A stretch of DNA of 64,000 nucleotides from Haloarcula marismortui ATCC 43049 (lineage in GTDB: Archaea; Halobacteriota; Halobacteria; Halobacteriales; Haloarculaceae), in assembly GCF_000011085.1 (NCBI RefSeq), contig NC_006396.1:1364001-1428000 (forward strand), written 5' to 3'. A program made the translations under genes and the position numbers. The notes under the pieces are model-generated. The model worked only from the letters and a program-made list of their open reading frames with translations. It had not been told where the DNA came from and did not search any database. Position 1 is the stretch's first letter. The number at the start of each line of letters is the position of its first letter. Positions 44,237 through 53,866 of this stretch are shown one piece after another.

Positions 44237-44647
44237 GGTGCGTGGATCAGACTGTTGTTCAATATTTATAAGGCTCAGTGACGGCCAACCTATAGTCAAC
44301 CCACGAGTTCAATGGACATCTGGCATCACCACCTTTTTTCAGGTGGTGCTACTTCTGTCCAATTTGATAAATACCGAGGGCCGACACTCAGGGATCTAAA
44401 CGATGGAAGTACAGATTGGTCTTTCAGTAACTATTATTTTTCTCAGGTATTAATTTTGAATATTATGTTGATCAAGTAGTAAGAGGGGGATAGAAGCGTA
44501 GTAACGAGGAAACTAACCGGGCGAAACAAACCCAAATAGTATACCGTGGTGTTCAGATAGGGATTAGGAGGTGAGACAGTGTGTTTTCAAAGTAATTTGT
44601 GCCTGAAAACACCCGCCTCAGCGATATCTATACGAGATCGTCTTATA
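44237..44647. other. AT-rich intergenic region, no gene
   Basis: A palindrome, ACCACCTTTTTTCAGGTGGT at 44328-44347, forms a hairpin about 100 bases after fcl. A second inverted repeat, GTGTTTTCAA at 44581 and CTGAAAACAC at 44602, lies near the IS630 end. No frame is convincing. Confidence 0.4.
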
Positions 44648-45763
44648 GTGTTTAGGTCGAATCTTTACCGGTAAGATATGGCCAAACGCTGGGTTCGCTG
44701 ATTGCGTTCACACCTCGGGAGATGTAGTCCTTCAGCGACGAGATATCAGGGACGAGTCGATACTTGAACCACTCTTGCAGCTGGTCCCAACATCCTTCGA
44801 CGGCGTTCAATTCGGGGAGTTTTGACGGGAAGTACCAGACTTCGAGATCGTCCCCACGCACGCACGAGACCGAACTGTCTCCGACAGTTTCGGTCTCGCG
44901 CTCACCACTCACGTGCTCCCAGAGATCCCTCGCGTAGAAGTAGCCCGCTCGGTCGAGGAACACCACTAACTCTTCACCGAACCGGTCTTTTAACGCCTCC
45001 AACAGCCGAATTCCATGATTTCGCGTGAGGTTCTCTTCTGTCCAGCAGAAGAAGCTGTCACCGTTGTCGGTGACAGCGCCCAGCACCGTCACTGAATCCC
45101 ACGACGTTGCAACCTCTATTGTCGGGTTTGAGCCAATTGGGTAGAAGCCACGTCGCTGAACAGTTCCGACGTGCTTGGTGAACTGATCGACAACAACGAC
45201 AGTTTTCTCGGTTAGTTCGGGTCGTTTTTTCGACTGTCTCCTGAAACTCGGCTTTCTCTTCAGGGTCGGCTTCATAGTGTTGAGGCCGTGCTGTCCGCAA
45301 GGACAGCCCGGCCTCTTCCAACAAGTCTACGCGTAGGTTTCGTGGTATTCGACGCCGTATTCCTCTTTGACGTAATGAAGCAAAAGTTTCGCTGACCACG
45401 CTTGCTGGTCGTATCCGAGTTCGGTCGGCAACTGTTGCAACTGTTCGAACAGTTGCTCACGATCTTCCCCCTCAATTTTCGCTGGACCTCCTGGTCGAGG
45501 AGCGTCGTAAGGTGCTTGCCCGATCGGTTCTTCCTCGAACCGATCGAGCCAGTTGCGAATCGTTTTCTCGACAACACCGTGGCGGTCAGCCAGTGTATCC
45601 AGTTGATCGCCCTTCTTGCGCCCGATCGCCGCGAGAACACGTTCTCGCGGCTTCCCTTCGTCGATCTGATCCTTGAGATCGTAGAGCTCTTCGAGCGTGA
45701 TATCGTCGAGCCGACCCATTACAAATACCAGCGTCTCTATCGGTAAAAAATTTCCCTAGACAC
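44648..45763 (-). mobile_element. IS630-family element, decayed
   Basis: The ends GTGTTTAGG and, from the right, GTGTCTAGGG are inverted repeats set between TA dinucleotides at 44646-44647 and 45764-45765. This fits the IS630 target. The element is 1116 bp and holds a frameshifted transposase gene. Confidence 0.72.
44652..45719 (-). pseudogene. IS630-family transposase, frameshifted
   Basis: Three frames must be joined. The N-terminal HTH part runs from ATG 45719 (GRLDDITLEELYDLKDQIDE) to about 45328. A second frame covers RVDLLEEAGLSLRTARPQHY to about 45250. The third ends at 44652 and holds VVVVDQFTKHVGTVQRRGFY, VVFLDRAGYF and LNAVEGCWDQL, the three DDE regions. Frameshifts near 45325 and 45250 inactivate it. 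It is a different IS630 subgroup from 13639. Confidence 0.82.
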
Positions 45764-45954
45764 TATTAGAGGTTGTTAAGCGAGAAGCAACACCCCAGCT
45801 GTTGATAAAGCTCAGTATTCAGCTGTAGTATTTAGCAGGTTTGTTGATTTCGAATGCTGTTTAGCTTCTCGAGATGTTTAGTGTTAATCGGGCTCGATCC
45901 ACTGATCAAAACTGAGTTCATAAGACCGATCTACAGCGAGAGTCAGGGCGGAGT

Positions 45955-46408
45955 ACAAATCACGTTGCGGTCAATAAAACTGTGATTCGACTAAGGAATG
46001 ATAAATATTGGCTGTACGCTGCTGTCGATCCGGAAACAAACGATTTGCTCCATGTACAGCTTGAGCCAACAACAGATGACGCTCTCGTAAATCGATTTTT
46101 CGCTACTTTCCGCGGTAAATATCACACAGATGATGAAGCTGTTTCCGTAGATGGGTCAACGCCACTCCAACGAGCCTGTCGCAAACACGACCTCGATTTC
46201 AGATAAGAACAACATGTATCGGAACAGCGGCGAACGTGTCGTTCGTGATATAACACGCCGAACTACCAGTTTCTTATATTGTTTCAGTAGTGCCGACGCT
46301 GAAACTGCTGATGAGTGGCTCAGGTCTTTCCCTTTCGGATGGGATCAACTTATCCTAACACAACTTGACAGAAGACGGAGGAACGAGCGTAATAAAAAAA
46401 TCAAATAA
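45955..46408 (+). pseudogene. IS6-like transposase remnant
   Basis: The frame reads HVAVNKTVIRLRNDKYWLYA, then AAVDPETNDLLHVQLEPTTD and LQRACRKHDLDFR before a TAA. Frameshifted pieces continue with RRTTSFLYCFSSADAETADE and WLRSFPFGWDQLI. This matches the catalytic half of haloarchaeal IS6-type transposases. The N-terminus is missing. Confidence 0.72.
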
Positions 46409-46533
46409 GTGTTCCTTTCTCGGCCTACTTGTTGGTGGAGGTGTGTTTCGTCTCGTTACGTCATCTCGGCTCGCTATTTCCTTACAATCGGCGCTTTCGG
46501 GAGGCTGGATACCTATCGAAACAACTATATCAA

Positions 46534-47418
46534 TTAGCTAACACTTATACTTTTCCATGAACTGGGAATGACATCAATATCGTCAATACAGTGTGAGTGC
46601 CAGGTTCCTGGAGCTAATACGATATTGTCATCTTTTTCATTCAACCAAGCACCCCACCAACTAAAGGTACTATTGGCTATGATATTGTGATCGCACTCTC
46701 TCATCAGACGAAGGTCCTTGGTTGGGTCGGACGTATTCCCATCAACTATCGTATATTCTATACGTGGAAATAATTTATTAATTCTTTCTAGAAAGCAATT
46801 TCTCACGTACTTCTTATCATCAGAGAAAATAAAGAAGTGTGGTTTTTCTACCATAGATTGTATCTTAGAGATGGCCCGTACGTAGTAATCTACTGAAAGT
46901 TGTTTACCAAGATCTTCATAATCTCCACGGCGAATATGTAGGCTTACCGAATTGGATTCGAGAATTGATCTATATAATTGATTGTTTCTTCTTTTTAGCG
47001 GAGTTCTGTGTATTAAATCTTTTTTGATTGTTTTGGATATATCGGCGAAATATTTATGGCTTTGCCAATATCCCTTTAAATAGGTATTACCTGGAAGATC
47101 GAAAAATCTGTCATCTAATTTAAATGGATGATTTTCAATATATATGTTAAACACACGCAGTCCTAAAAGTGGAGAATAGCTTCCGGTATTTTCTATCAGT
47201 CTTTTTTTACTTTTTTCTATACATGAAGTATCAAACGTAACTTCACCCGATATATTAAATTTATTAAGATGAAAACAGCGGCTGTGATCGGAATTAGGAC
47301 CTCTATAGTTAGATATGTCTAGAATTAAGTTTGAATTCGTGTTCAAAGACAGTCTCCTCGCTACAGCATACTGAAATAGCTGATTACCTAGCCCTCCTTT
47401 TATTTCTATTTTAACCAT
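46534..47418 (-). CDS. GT11 alpha-1,2-fucosyltransferase-like protein
   Basis: The 294-residue protein starts with KIEIKGGLGNQLFQYAVARR, the donor-loop motif of GT11, and has VSLHIRRGDY, the HxRRxD motif that binds GDP-fucose, and the C-terminal IIANSTFSWWGAWLN motif. GT11 enzymes add fucose in alpha-1,2 linkage, and some make other linkages. Its start overlaps the stop of the GT10 gene by one base. The gene is AT-rich (Lys, Asn, Ile), unlike core genes, which suggests acquisition. The acceptor glycan is unknown. Confidence 0.9.
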   Translation of the reverse strand: MVKIEIKGGLGNQLFQYAVARRLSLNTNSNLILDISNYRGPNSDHSRCFHLNKFNISGEVTFDTSCIEKSKKRLIENTGSYSPLLGLRVFNIYIENHPFKLDDRFFDLPGNTYLKGYWQSHKYFADISKTIKKDLIHRTPLKRRNNQLYRSILESNSVSLHIRRGDYEDLGKQLSVDYYVRAISKIQSMVEKPHFFIFSDDKKYVRNCFLERINKLFPRIEYTIVDGNTSDPTKDLRLMRECDHNIIANSTFSWWGAWLNEKDDNIVLAPGTWHSHCIDDIDVIPSSWKSISVS

Positions 47419-48350
47419 TATTTTGTCTGTATTTTATGATTTTCAATAGCATTCTGAACAGTTGGCCACACTTGATATCTATCTAATATACGCTCTCGCG
47501 CTTCGGCGATTGCATCAATATTCTTCTCACGGATATTACTTTGGACTATATCACTGATTTTTTTCGGGGCTGATGGATCTTCAATATCAATTCGGATGTA
47601 ACTATCCTCTGGCAAGAAGTCGCTAAGATTTGTACATCCCCAATATATTGGCATTGTCCAAGCCAACAGTGCATCTGAAATTTTTTCAGAGAAGTAATTT
47701 TTTCCTTTATAATTCTCTATTGCAAGCGTATAACGATATTGGGATAACCCCGACCATTTGTCTTTTATTTCTCCCCTATATTGATCTAAATTGAAATTTC
47801 CCCTTCCGTACAGGTCAAAATCTATTCCAGTTTTGGCCAACCAGTCTAAAAATCTCATCCGAAGCAAATGTCCATCGAGCGGTCCCCTTAAAATTTGTTT
47901 GGTCTCATGATTTTTGTATCCTAGCTTCCAAATAAACCATCTCAATACTCGATAGAGTTTATTTACTCTCTGGCCCTTGTTGGAGGTAATCCAAGATAGA
48001 TCCTTTGTTTTCTCTGGTGGACTAATGTTTTTCAATTCAGTGTATGATTTATTAATCTTCCAGTATTGCGGGAAATAAAACTCAGAGATTGGAAATGACT
48101 GATCAACATCTAATTTTTTCCAGTCTGAAATTTGTGGGTTGTTCGGTGGTTCCATGCTGAAAATGAGACTTTGTGTGTCTCCAAGTTTTATTGTTGGGTA
48201 ATTAAATATGACATGATAATCTGCCATTTCAATATCGTCGACAGCTTGGATGTTTCCCCAGGTGGGATTACCGGATGGTGTTTGCCTTTTTATTTTATTC
48301 ACAAATTTTTTGTTTTTAGTCCAATCAACATCAAAGTAGATATCTTTCAT
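47418..48350 (-). CDS. GT10 alpha-1,3/4-fucosyltransferase-like protein
   Basis: The 310-residue protein carries the GT10 signature near residues 205-265: YRYTLAIENYKGKNYFSEKI, then DALLAWTMPIYWGCTNLSDF and PEDSYIRIDI. It has an N-terminal Rossmann-like half with NYPTIKLGD and FSMEPP. GT10 enzymes transfer fucose from GDP-fucose to GlcNAc or Gal units. It is first of a two-gene unit with GT11. The gene is strongly AT-rich. Together with gmd and fcl it points to a fucosylated surface glycan. Confidence 0.9.
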   Translation of the reverse strand: MKDIYFDVDWTKNKKFVNKIKRQTPSGNPTWGNIQAVDDIEMADYHVIFNYPTIKLGDTQSLIFSMEPPNNPQISDWKKLDVDQSFPISEFYFPQYWKINKSYTELKNISPPEKTKDLSWITSNKGQRVNKLYRVLRWFIWKLGYKNHETKQILRGPLDGHLLRMRFLDWLAKTGIDFDLYGRGNFNLDQYRGEIKDKWSGLSQYRYTLAIENYKGKNYFSEKISDALLAWTMPIYWGCTNLSDFLPEDSYIRIDIEDPSAPKKISDIVQSNIREKNIDAIAEARERILDRYQVWPTVQNAIENHKIQTK

Positions 48351-48480
48351 GAGTTGTTATTTAAGTCCTGCCCGCGATATAACCCTTAGGCTCATATCAA
48401 GCTGTCGAATTTTCGCAAACAGGTTTTTATATAAGATGAGGGATAAGGCAGAGCACTCTGTGAGTGGTTAATGCCCGAAA

Positions 48481-48704
48481 CATTCGTCTTTAGCTAACAC
48501 CAGAAGTAATTCTTGGAGATACAATTATAACTATGAATATTAGCAGGATCAATTCCGTCGGTTGAGGTGCTTTTTCCCATGAAATCCTGCGATAAACAAT
48601 GATAACATCGGTAGCTTTCGGCGTTTTGGTGTGGTGTATGGGCGAAATTCGATCGAAAATCACGGTCTAACAGTATAACTGTGAGTATTAGCTAAAGACG
48701 AATG
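48481..48704. mobile_element. MITE-like element with a 10-bp target duplication
   Basis: The 224-bp element has perfect 17-bp terminal inverted repeats CATTCGTCTTTAGCTAA. It is flanked by identical direct repeats ATGCCCGAAA at 48471-48480 and 48705-48714. It has no gene. A 10-bp duplication is typical of the ISH8 group of IS4 elements, which may have mobilised it. Confidence 0.85.
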
Positions 48705-48916
48705 ATGCCCGAAATTACTTGTACCAATCGCGTCAGCAACTATTCCGAATTAGAATCTATAGAACGAGGAACAGCACCCGAACCGACAATAAATTTCAGT
48801 ATCAAATTCTATTTTTTGAGTCTACCCTTTCAAATATCATGTAGTCATAATATTTTGGTGTTGATCGACGTCGACCTACCGTTCGTCATTGAATTCAGAA
48901 AGCCGATTTACTGCTC

Positions 48917-49835
48917 TGTTGAATAGATGCTGAGTCACGGCTATAGAGGCTCACAAAGCGGTTCTATGTTTGAGATGGCGAACATGAGAACGATTTCACG
49001 GAACTGCCGATACCAGCCAAGCGCTCGCACGGCGTCGCCGAGCGAGCGCTTGATTGTCGAATACGAGGTTTCGGCCATCCAGCGCTGAGAGTAGACTTTT
49101 GACCGGATGAGGGTGTTATTCGCGGTGGCGTTCAGTGACGAACCACGGTAGTGAACCAGATAGTCGATATCTAGTGCAGCGATCTCGTACTCGGTGTTCC
49201 AGTCTTGGAAACCGTTGTCAGCGGCGACAGACAGCAGGTCGTCCGCGTTCCGCCGGCCGACCTGCGGTCCAGTCTTGGTGTCGTGTTGCCACCGTGCAGA
49301 GATGTGTACGTCAAGTACAGCAAGTGACTCCACATCCGTTAATGTCGTCACTTTCAGCGTCTGAACGCTGTTTCCGGAGCGTTGGCGGTAGTACGATGAA
49401 GAGATACGGCGGTCGAAGAACGTGCTGTCGAGTGCTACGTGTCCAGACTGCGGGTGTTGCTGCGCTGAAACGCGCAGCAACGCCCGCCAGACCCACATTT
49501 TCAGCCGGTCGAAAGACTTGTAGATTGTTGTGTAGTCCGGAAGTTCGTCCTGATCAAGATCAAAAATCTCACGGAGTTCAGCCATGTATTCCAGCCGATT
49601 CGGCGTTTCACGGTAGCTGTGCTCTTCTTCGACCCGGAAACAGTGCAAGACGACGTGGACCCAGCGGGCGAACGCGCCGCTGGCGGGCTCGCCCGCGTGC
49701 TTCCCTAACGCTTGTTTGACTAGACGCCGACACTGCTCAACGAAGTCGAGGATGTCGATCTCCATAGGTAGAGTCGATTTCCTCGGCTTCGTCCTTCTAC
49801 TCCGTGATATCAACTGATTAGACCGCTATTCAACA
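48917..49835 (-). mobile_element. IS5-family insertion sequence
   Basis: The left end TCTGTTGAATAGATGCTGAG and, from the right, CGTGTTGAATAGCGGTCTAA share TGTTGAATAG. No clear target duplication is visible. It abuts the transposase remnant at 49830, so it may have inserted into that older element. The end sequence also occurs in the two small elements at 50748 and 56299. Confidence 0.65.
48941..49765 (-). CDS. IS5-family transposase
   Basis: The 274-residue protein (ATG 49765, then EIDILDFVEQCRRLVKQALG) has the DDE core: VALDSTFFDRRIS, NADDLLSVAADNGFQDWN and MAETSYSTIKRSLGDAVRAL. All three acids are present and the length is normal, so it may be functional. It belongs to a different subgroup from 24665. 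Confidence 0.88.
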   Translation of the reverse strand: MEIDILDFVEQCRRLVKQALGKHAGEPASGAFARWVHVVLHCFRVEEEHSYRETPNRLEYMAELREIFDLDQDELPDYTTIYKSFDRLKMWVWRALLRVSAQQHPQSGHVALDSTFFDRRISSSYYRQRSGNSVQTLKVTTLTDVESLAVLDVHISARWQHDTKTGPQVGRRNADDLLSVAADNGFQDWNTEYEIAALDIDYLVHYRGSSLNATANNTLIRSKVYSQRWMAETSYSTIKRSLGDAVRALGWYRQFREIVLMFAISNIEPLCEPL

Positions 49836-50216
49836 CGGCACTTCGTTGGCGTAGTGATTGCCGTGATATGGGTTATCGATGAAGTCGATGGAGACGGTTC
49901 TCGACCGGTCAGGGTCGAGAATCGTCATCGCAAGGCGTCCGAGCAGAAGGTTTGCGACGAACTCAAGCCGCTGACGGTTGAGTGTATGCAGCCACGTCAG
50001 AACAGTGTCGTCGCACGGTGTTCCGTTGGTGTCGTTGCAGGTATCCCAAATCGAGTTCTGATTGACACAGGCCATGATAACGACAAGCCAGATGTCGCCG
50101 GGGTCGAGGGGACTCCCCCCGACACCCGGCAAGGGAAGGGACGTAATGACCTCTTCCGCTACGTCTTTTACATCTGACGCCGAAAGGAACCCGTCTGGAT
50201 CGGGGATAGTGAACAC
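49836..50216 (-). pseudogene. Transposase remnant of another ISH family
   Basis: The frame from 50216 encodes FTIPDPDGFLSASDVKDVAE, then DTVLTWLHTLNRQRLEFVAN and VSIDFIDNPYHGNHYANEVP. The last stretch is the first-Asp region of a haloarchaeal transposase group (IDFIDNPYHG). The rest of the gene is cut off by the IS5 element. The exact family is uncertain. Confidence 0.65.
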
Positions 50217-50277
50217 ATCCAGATCCAGACACTTTCGTGTGGTTAATTCAGCGATTCAATTCAGCTGATTACGCTGG

Positions 50278-50481
50278 TTGGGAAGTACCGACGTTGCGTC
50301 CGAAGAACTCCGAATGGGCTGCGCAAGAGTGCGCGGCGGGAAACGATTGGTCGAAAAGCGCGCGGACTTTAAAAGTCAAGTCTACGCTCACCCCGACAAA
50401 CACGGGATCAGCTACGGCTGGGATCCGTTCAGCGTGAACGGGCGAGAAATCCTCGCCGGCAAGGATTTCTCACTCGGTTAA
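50278..50481 (+). pseudogene. Short unknown coding fragment
   Basis: A 67-residue frame ends VYAHPDKHGISYGWDPFSVN then GREILAGKDFSLG. The codon use looks genuine (GC-rich, in contrast to the surroundings), so it is probably the C-terminal piece of a lost gene. I do not recognise it. Confidence 0.35.
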
Positions 50482-50747
50482 TTGGTGTTCAGCTAATGAA
50501 CTCGTTCCTCTCGATCATCGACGATTTAACCACTTTAAGCGTTGATCGAAGAAACATTTCGGCGTGCTAGATGGATCGCCTTCTCAGTAAGCCGGATAAT
50601 CTGCAACTTCGTGAGATCCTTCATCTCATGGAACGACAAGGCGAACAGGCAGCTCTCTAAGGATTTTATCAGAATCTATAGGGTATAATTGTCTGCCTCA
50701 GCTAAAGGTGAACGGTGATCCTGGTCCTAATGAATAGTGATCCCTGT
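50482..50747. other. Intergenic, no gene supported
   Basis: A 30-codon frame at 50571-50660 (DRLLSKPDNLQLREILHLME) is too short to support alone. GCCTCAGCTAAAGGTGAACG at 50696 resembles the inner part of the MITE end at 48481. Confidence 0.3.
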
Positions 50748-50950
50748 CCTATTGAATCCGATGACAGCATGGGGGTTACGATCTACAGAGAACCGATCGT
50801 CTCATTCTGCGTCGTCAGGGGGTTATCAATTCACTAATGATCTAAATCCTCACTCTCTACTGAGATTCTTTCTCTGAGCGCTCCCAACAGCGTCCCTGAG
50901 AAGGGTACAGAGTAACTCGATCCCGATGCATTCTGCGGGTTCAACGGAGC
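50748..50950. mobile_element. MITE-like element related to the IS5 ends, copy 1
   Basis: About 203 bp. The left end CTATTGAATCCGATGACAGC and right end TTCTGCGGGTTCAACGGAG are imperfect inverted repeats. The same outer sequences (GAATCCGATGACAGC, TTCTGCGG) occur in the element at 56299. No coding frame is present. Confidence 0.6.
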
Positions 50951-51099
50951 AGATTAATGGGAAAATCAAGGGCTGGTACTCGTGAATTTCATTGTCTGCT
51001 TACCGTTTCGATGACACGTTATCGGCAAGCAGACAACCAACTAACCAGTTTTATAAATCAGTGATCATGGGTTATACTCTGCGTTTATCCTAGTCTTTT

Positions 51100-51122
51100 T
51101 ATATATATATATATATATATTA
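51100..51122. repeat. AT dinucleotide run
   Basis: An uninterrupted alternation of A and T of about 23 bases just after the end of the GT2 gene, in very AT-rich DNA. Confidence 0.9.
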
Positions 51123-51144
51123 TTTGTTTTATTTTGTTCTTATT

Positions 51145-52158
51145 TTATATTGAAAGTGCTGTTCGTATTTTAGTTTTAATGTTAGCTATTTTGTAAGCTA
51201 TATTTTGAACTTTGTCTTGTGACTCTCTATCAATAAAGGTGAGAAAAATTTTATACAGGGGATATATATTAAATGGCCGCTTTTTTATGGATTTTATAAA
51301 ATTATGCCGGGCCGCATTACTCTTGTTGGCCCGGAAATAAGCATCACCAACTAAGTAATAGTACATGGAATCTCTCTCGTTCTTTGTGAGTTTTTTATTG
51401 GAAATTGAATTTGATTTCTTTGCTACTTCATCTATCGGCTCCGGTTCTCCCCTTTTTCTCTTATAATGTGCGTCTTTAGCATACTGTGAAACAACCCGTT
51501 GACGAGTACGCCGGGCCATTTTGTCTCCTGAAAGTCGGTGTTCATAGAGTACCTTTGGAATTATATGGAAACTATCTTCACCGTATCGTTCGGATAGTCT
51601 TAGCCAAAGATCTAGATCCTCGGCAGTATCGAATTGTTCCCGGTACCTTCCCACGGATTCTATCGCTTCTTTAGACATCATAACTGATCCATGCGCGAAA
51701 TCTTGTCCTTTTTTTATAATATCATGAGGACTATAGGAACGATTTGGGTCAAATTTGTTTTCACAAATATGTTCACTATCGCGTCCAATAAATCGGTACC
51801 AAGAGGACACCAATTTTATTTCTGGCTTTTGATTGATAATAGAGATTTGGCAGCTGATTCGCTCAGGAAGAGATATATCATCGGCATCCATTCTAGCAAC
51901 ATACTCTCCATTGGCTTCTCTTATGCCTTTATTCAAAGCACTGGAGATCCCCTGCCGCTTTTGTTCAACTATTAAATTTATTTTATTGCTATCTAGTTTA
52001 TTAATTTTATCTATAGTTCCATCCGTTGAACCTCCATCAACTATAATAAGTTCGAGATTGGCGTATGACTGATTTAAAATACTACTTATCGCTTCACGTA
52101 TATAATCGGACTCGTTATATGTCGGCATTACCACTGAAACTAGATCATCTTTACACAT
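51145..52158 (-). CDS. GT2 family glycosyltransferase
   Basis: The 337-residue protein has the GT-A fold N-terminal domain: SVVMPTYNESDYIREAISSI, LELIIVDGGSTDGT, ISSALNKGIREANGEYVARM with the DADD (DxD) metal motif, and AEDLDLWLRL as the ED acceptor motif. The C-terminus is Lys-rich and helical (residues 240-337). It transfers a sugar from a nucleotide donor to a glycan. The gene is AT-rich, like the other glycan genes of 46.5-57.8 kb. Donor and acceptor are unknown. Confidence 0.92.
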   Translation of the reverse strand: MCKDDLVSVVMPTYNESDYIREAISSILNQSYANLELIIVDGGSTDGTIDKINKLDSNKINLIVEQKRQGISSALNKGIREANGEYVARMDADDISLPERISCQISIINQKPEIKLVSSWYRFIGRDSEHICENKFDPNRSYSPHDIIKKGQDFAHGSVMMSKEAIESVGRYREQFDTAEDLDLWLRLSERYGEDSFHIIPKVLYEHRLSGDKMARRTRQRVVSQYAKDAHYKRKRGEPEPIDEVAKKSNSISNKKLTKNERDSMYYYLVGDAYFRANKSNAARHNFIKSIKKRPFNIYPLYKIFLTFIDRESQDKVQNIAYKIANIKTKIRTALSI

Positions 52159-52357
52159 GCTCCTAATTTATATCCCAAAGAAATAAATTCACCGGGAGCT
52201 CTGTACCAGTTTTCAAACAGGCTAGTTCCATACAAAGGCGAACGGTTTGAGCTACTCGTTTTCAGTTTCTGCGTCGGATTACTAGAACAGTTTAAGAAAC
52301 GGGTAGTCCAACGTGTTATATAACAAAGTACAGGTTCGACACTGTCGGAATTCTATG
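52159..52357. other. Intergenic, no gene seen
   Basis: AT-rich sequence upstream of the GT2 gene; it may hold its promoter. No frame is supported. Confidence 0.3.
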
Positions 52358-52465
52358 TCATTCGTATCTGAGGTCGAGGTCGTGTTTGCGATAGGTTCGC
52401 TGAAGTGAAACTGGTCCACCTACGAGAACCGTTATGTCATCCACGCCGTGTTTGATCTCGACGAC
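52358..52465 (-). pseudogene. IS6-like transposase scrap
   Basis: On the minus strand the frame reads EIKHGVDDITVLVGGPVSLQ then RTYRKHDLDLRYE. It matches the same part of the IS6-like remnant at 45955 (LQRACRKHDLDFR). The element is otherwise gone. Confidence 0.6.
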
Positions 52466-52510
52466 GCACCGCACTACAGTTCGTTTTGTCGGTAGGAAAA
52501 CAAGTACCGA

Positions 52511-53059
52511 ATGCGTGAACTCCGCCGCCTGCTCCGACGAAGCGCGGAGCAGGCGGGCTGGAGTGGTGAAGCTGCAATTGACGCAAGCGGCTTTCAACGC
52601 GATCAAACCAGCTACCACTACCGCGATCGCGCAAATTACTCGTTCCATTCGATGAAGACGACGATCTTGATCGACGTGAATTCGCTAGCGATCAAGGACG
52701 TTCATTTCACGACGCAGAAGGCGTGGGACGGTCATATTGGGATGCAGGTCTTCCGCCGGAACGCGGAAGACCTGCGCGTGTTGTCTGCTGACGCGAACTA
52801 CTCCTGGAGCGATCTCCGTGAGGAGTGTCGCTCCAACTCAACGCGACCACTGATCAAGCACAGAGAGCAAACACCGCTACAGAAGGCTCACAACGCCCGG
52901 ATGAATGAGGACTACAACCAGCGCTGAATGAGTGAAACCGGCTTCTCGCAGTTGAAGGAAGACGACGGCGAGAAGCTACGCTCCCGGAGCTGGCACGGCC
53001 AGTTCCGGGAGCTCACGCGGAAGTGCATCATACATAACCTAACGCAGGCGGCGAGTTAG
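52511..53059 (+). pseudogene. IS5-family transposase, 5'-truncated with a nonsense codon
   Basis: The frame starts inside the gene (LRRSAEQAGWSGEAAIDASG, first Asp), continues through NAEDLRVLSADANYSWSDLR and reaches TGA at 52925-52927 (DYNQR-stop-MSETGFSQLK). A TGG to TGA change would explain the stop. The rest runs to 53059 (GQFRELTRKCIIHNLTQAAS). The N-terminal third is missing. Confidence 0.78.
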
Positions 53060-53260
53060 GGCTCGCCGCCTGCTCCCCCTTCTCCGGACATATTTGGGAG
53101 AGGCATCGCCGTCGTCATTTGATCATGGGAGTAAGCTACAATAGTTTTGACCCTTTGACGACCACCGCCAGCGGCAGCTACTACATCTTCTGAGTGTAAG
53201 AACCGTGCTTTAACGCCGTGAAACCGTGAGTTACCGACCCTACCCCGAGCTGTCTTGCGT

Positions 53261-53812
53261 TCAACAAGGCAAGTAAGGGTCAAGGACGGCCTGCGACGTT
53301 TTATCGACCAGGTTCGTGACTTTAAGCTTCTGATCGCGGTAGCTGATTCGCTGGCAGTAGTGGCGGCTGGCTGGTGAGCGATCGCTTAACGTGACGTCGA
53401 TCGCGGCGTGTTTGGAAAGATCGTACAGCTGCGTCGACCGGCGCAGCAGCACTCGACACACGTTCATGCTGATCCAATCGAACGTCTTACACAACGTGGA
53501 CGGCGCGGGGAGGATCGGCCTCAGTGTGACCGATCCTCCCCATTATTTATCGTATCCCTCTGAGCAGGTCGATCGTTATGCGATACGACGTATCGAGGCA
53601 AATCCGACACAGTGGAGAGAAACGAGTGTGTAGTCGGCAAATCTCTCCCACCGTCCGGGGCGGCGGATTCACCTCTATCGTCAGTGACTCTTTGGGTAAC
53701 CGGTACAACCTCCTGATGAGGTGGGAGATCTGTGTCACAGGCAACTGAATCTTTTCGCTTCAACTCCTCAGATTTAGTGGCCTACATCGCTGCTGTATGG
53801 CGATTCAACACA
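53261..53812 (-). pseudogene. Decayed IS5-family element
   Basis: Fragments of an IS5 transposase occur in several frames. One is VLLRRSTQLYDLSKHAAIDV, TLSDRSPASRHYCQRISYRD and VTNLVDKTSQAVLDPYLPC (53261-53494). N-terminal scraps lie at 53521-53763. The right end GCTGTGTTGAATCGCC (minus strand, near 53812) matches the IS5 end at 48917. Many frameshifts make it inactive. Confidence 0.6.
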
Positions 53813-53866
53813 GCCCTTCGCATAAAATCACTTGTTCAAACACGATACCAGATATTGAGCCGGTAT

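Noticed and set aside
48702-48926. 74-residue frame after the MITE
   Set aside because: It begins inside the target repeat, is AT-rich and matches nothing I know; more likely chance.
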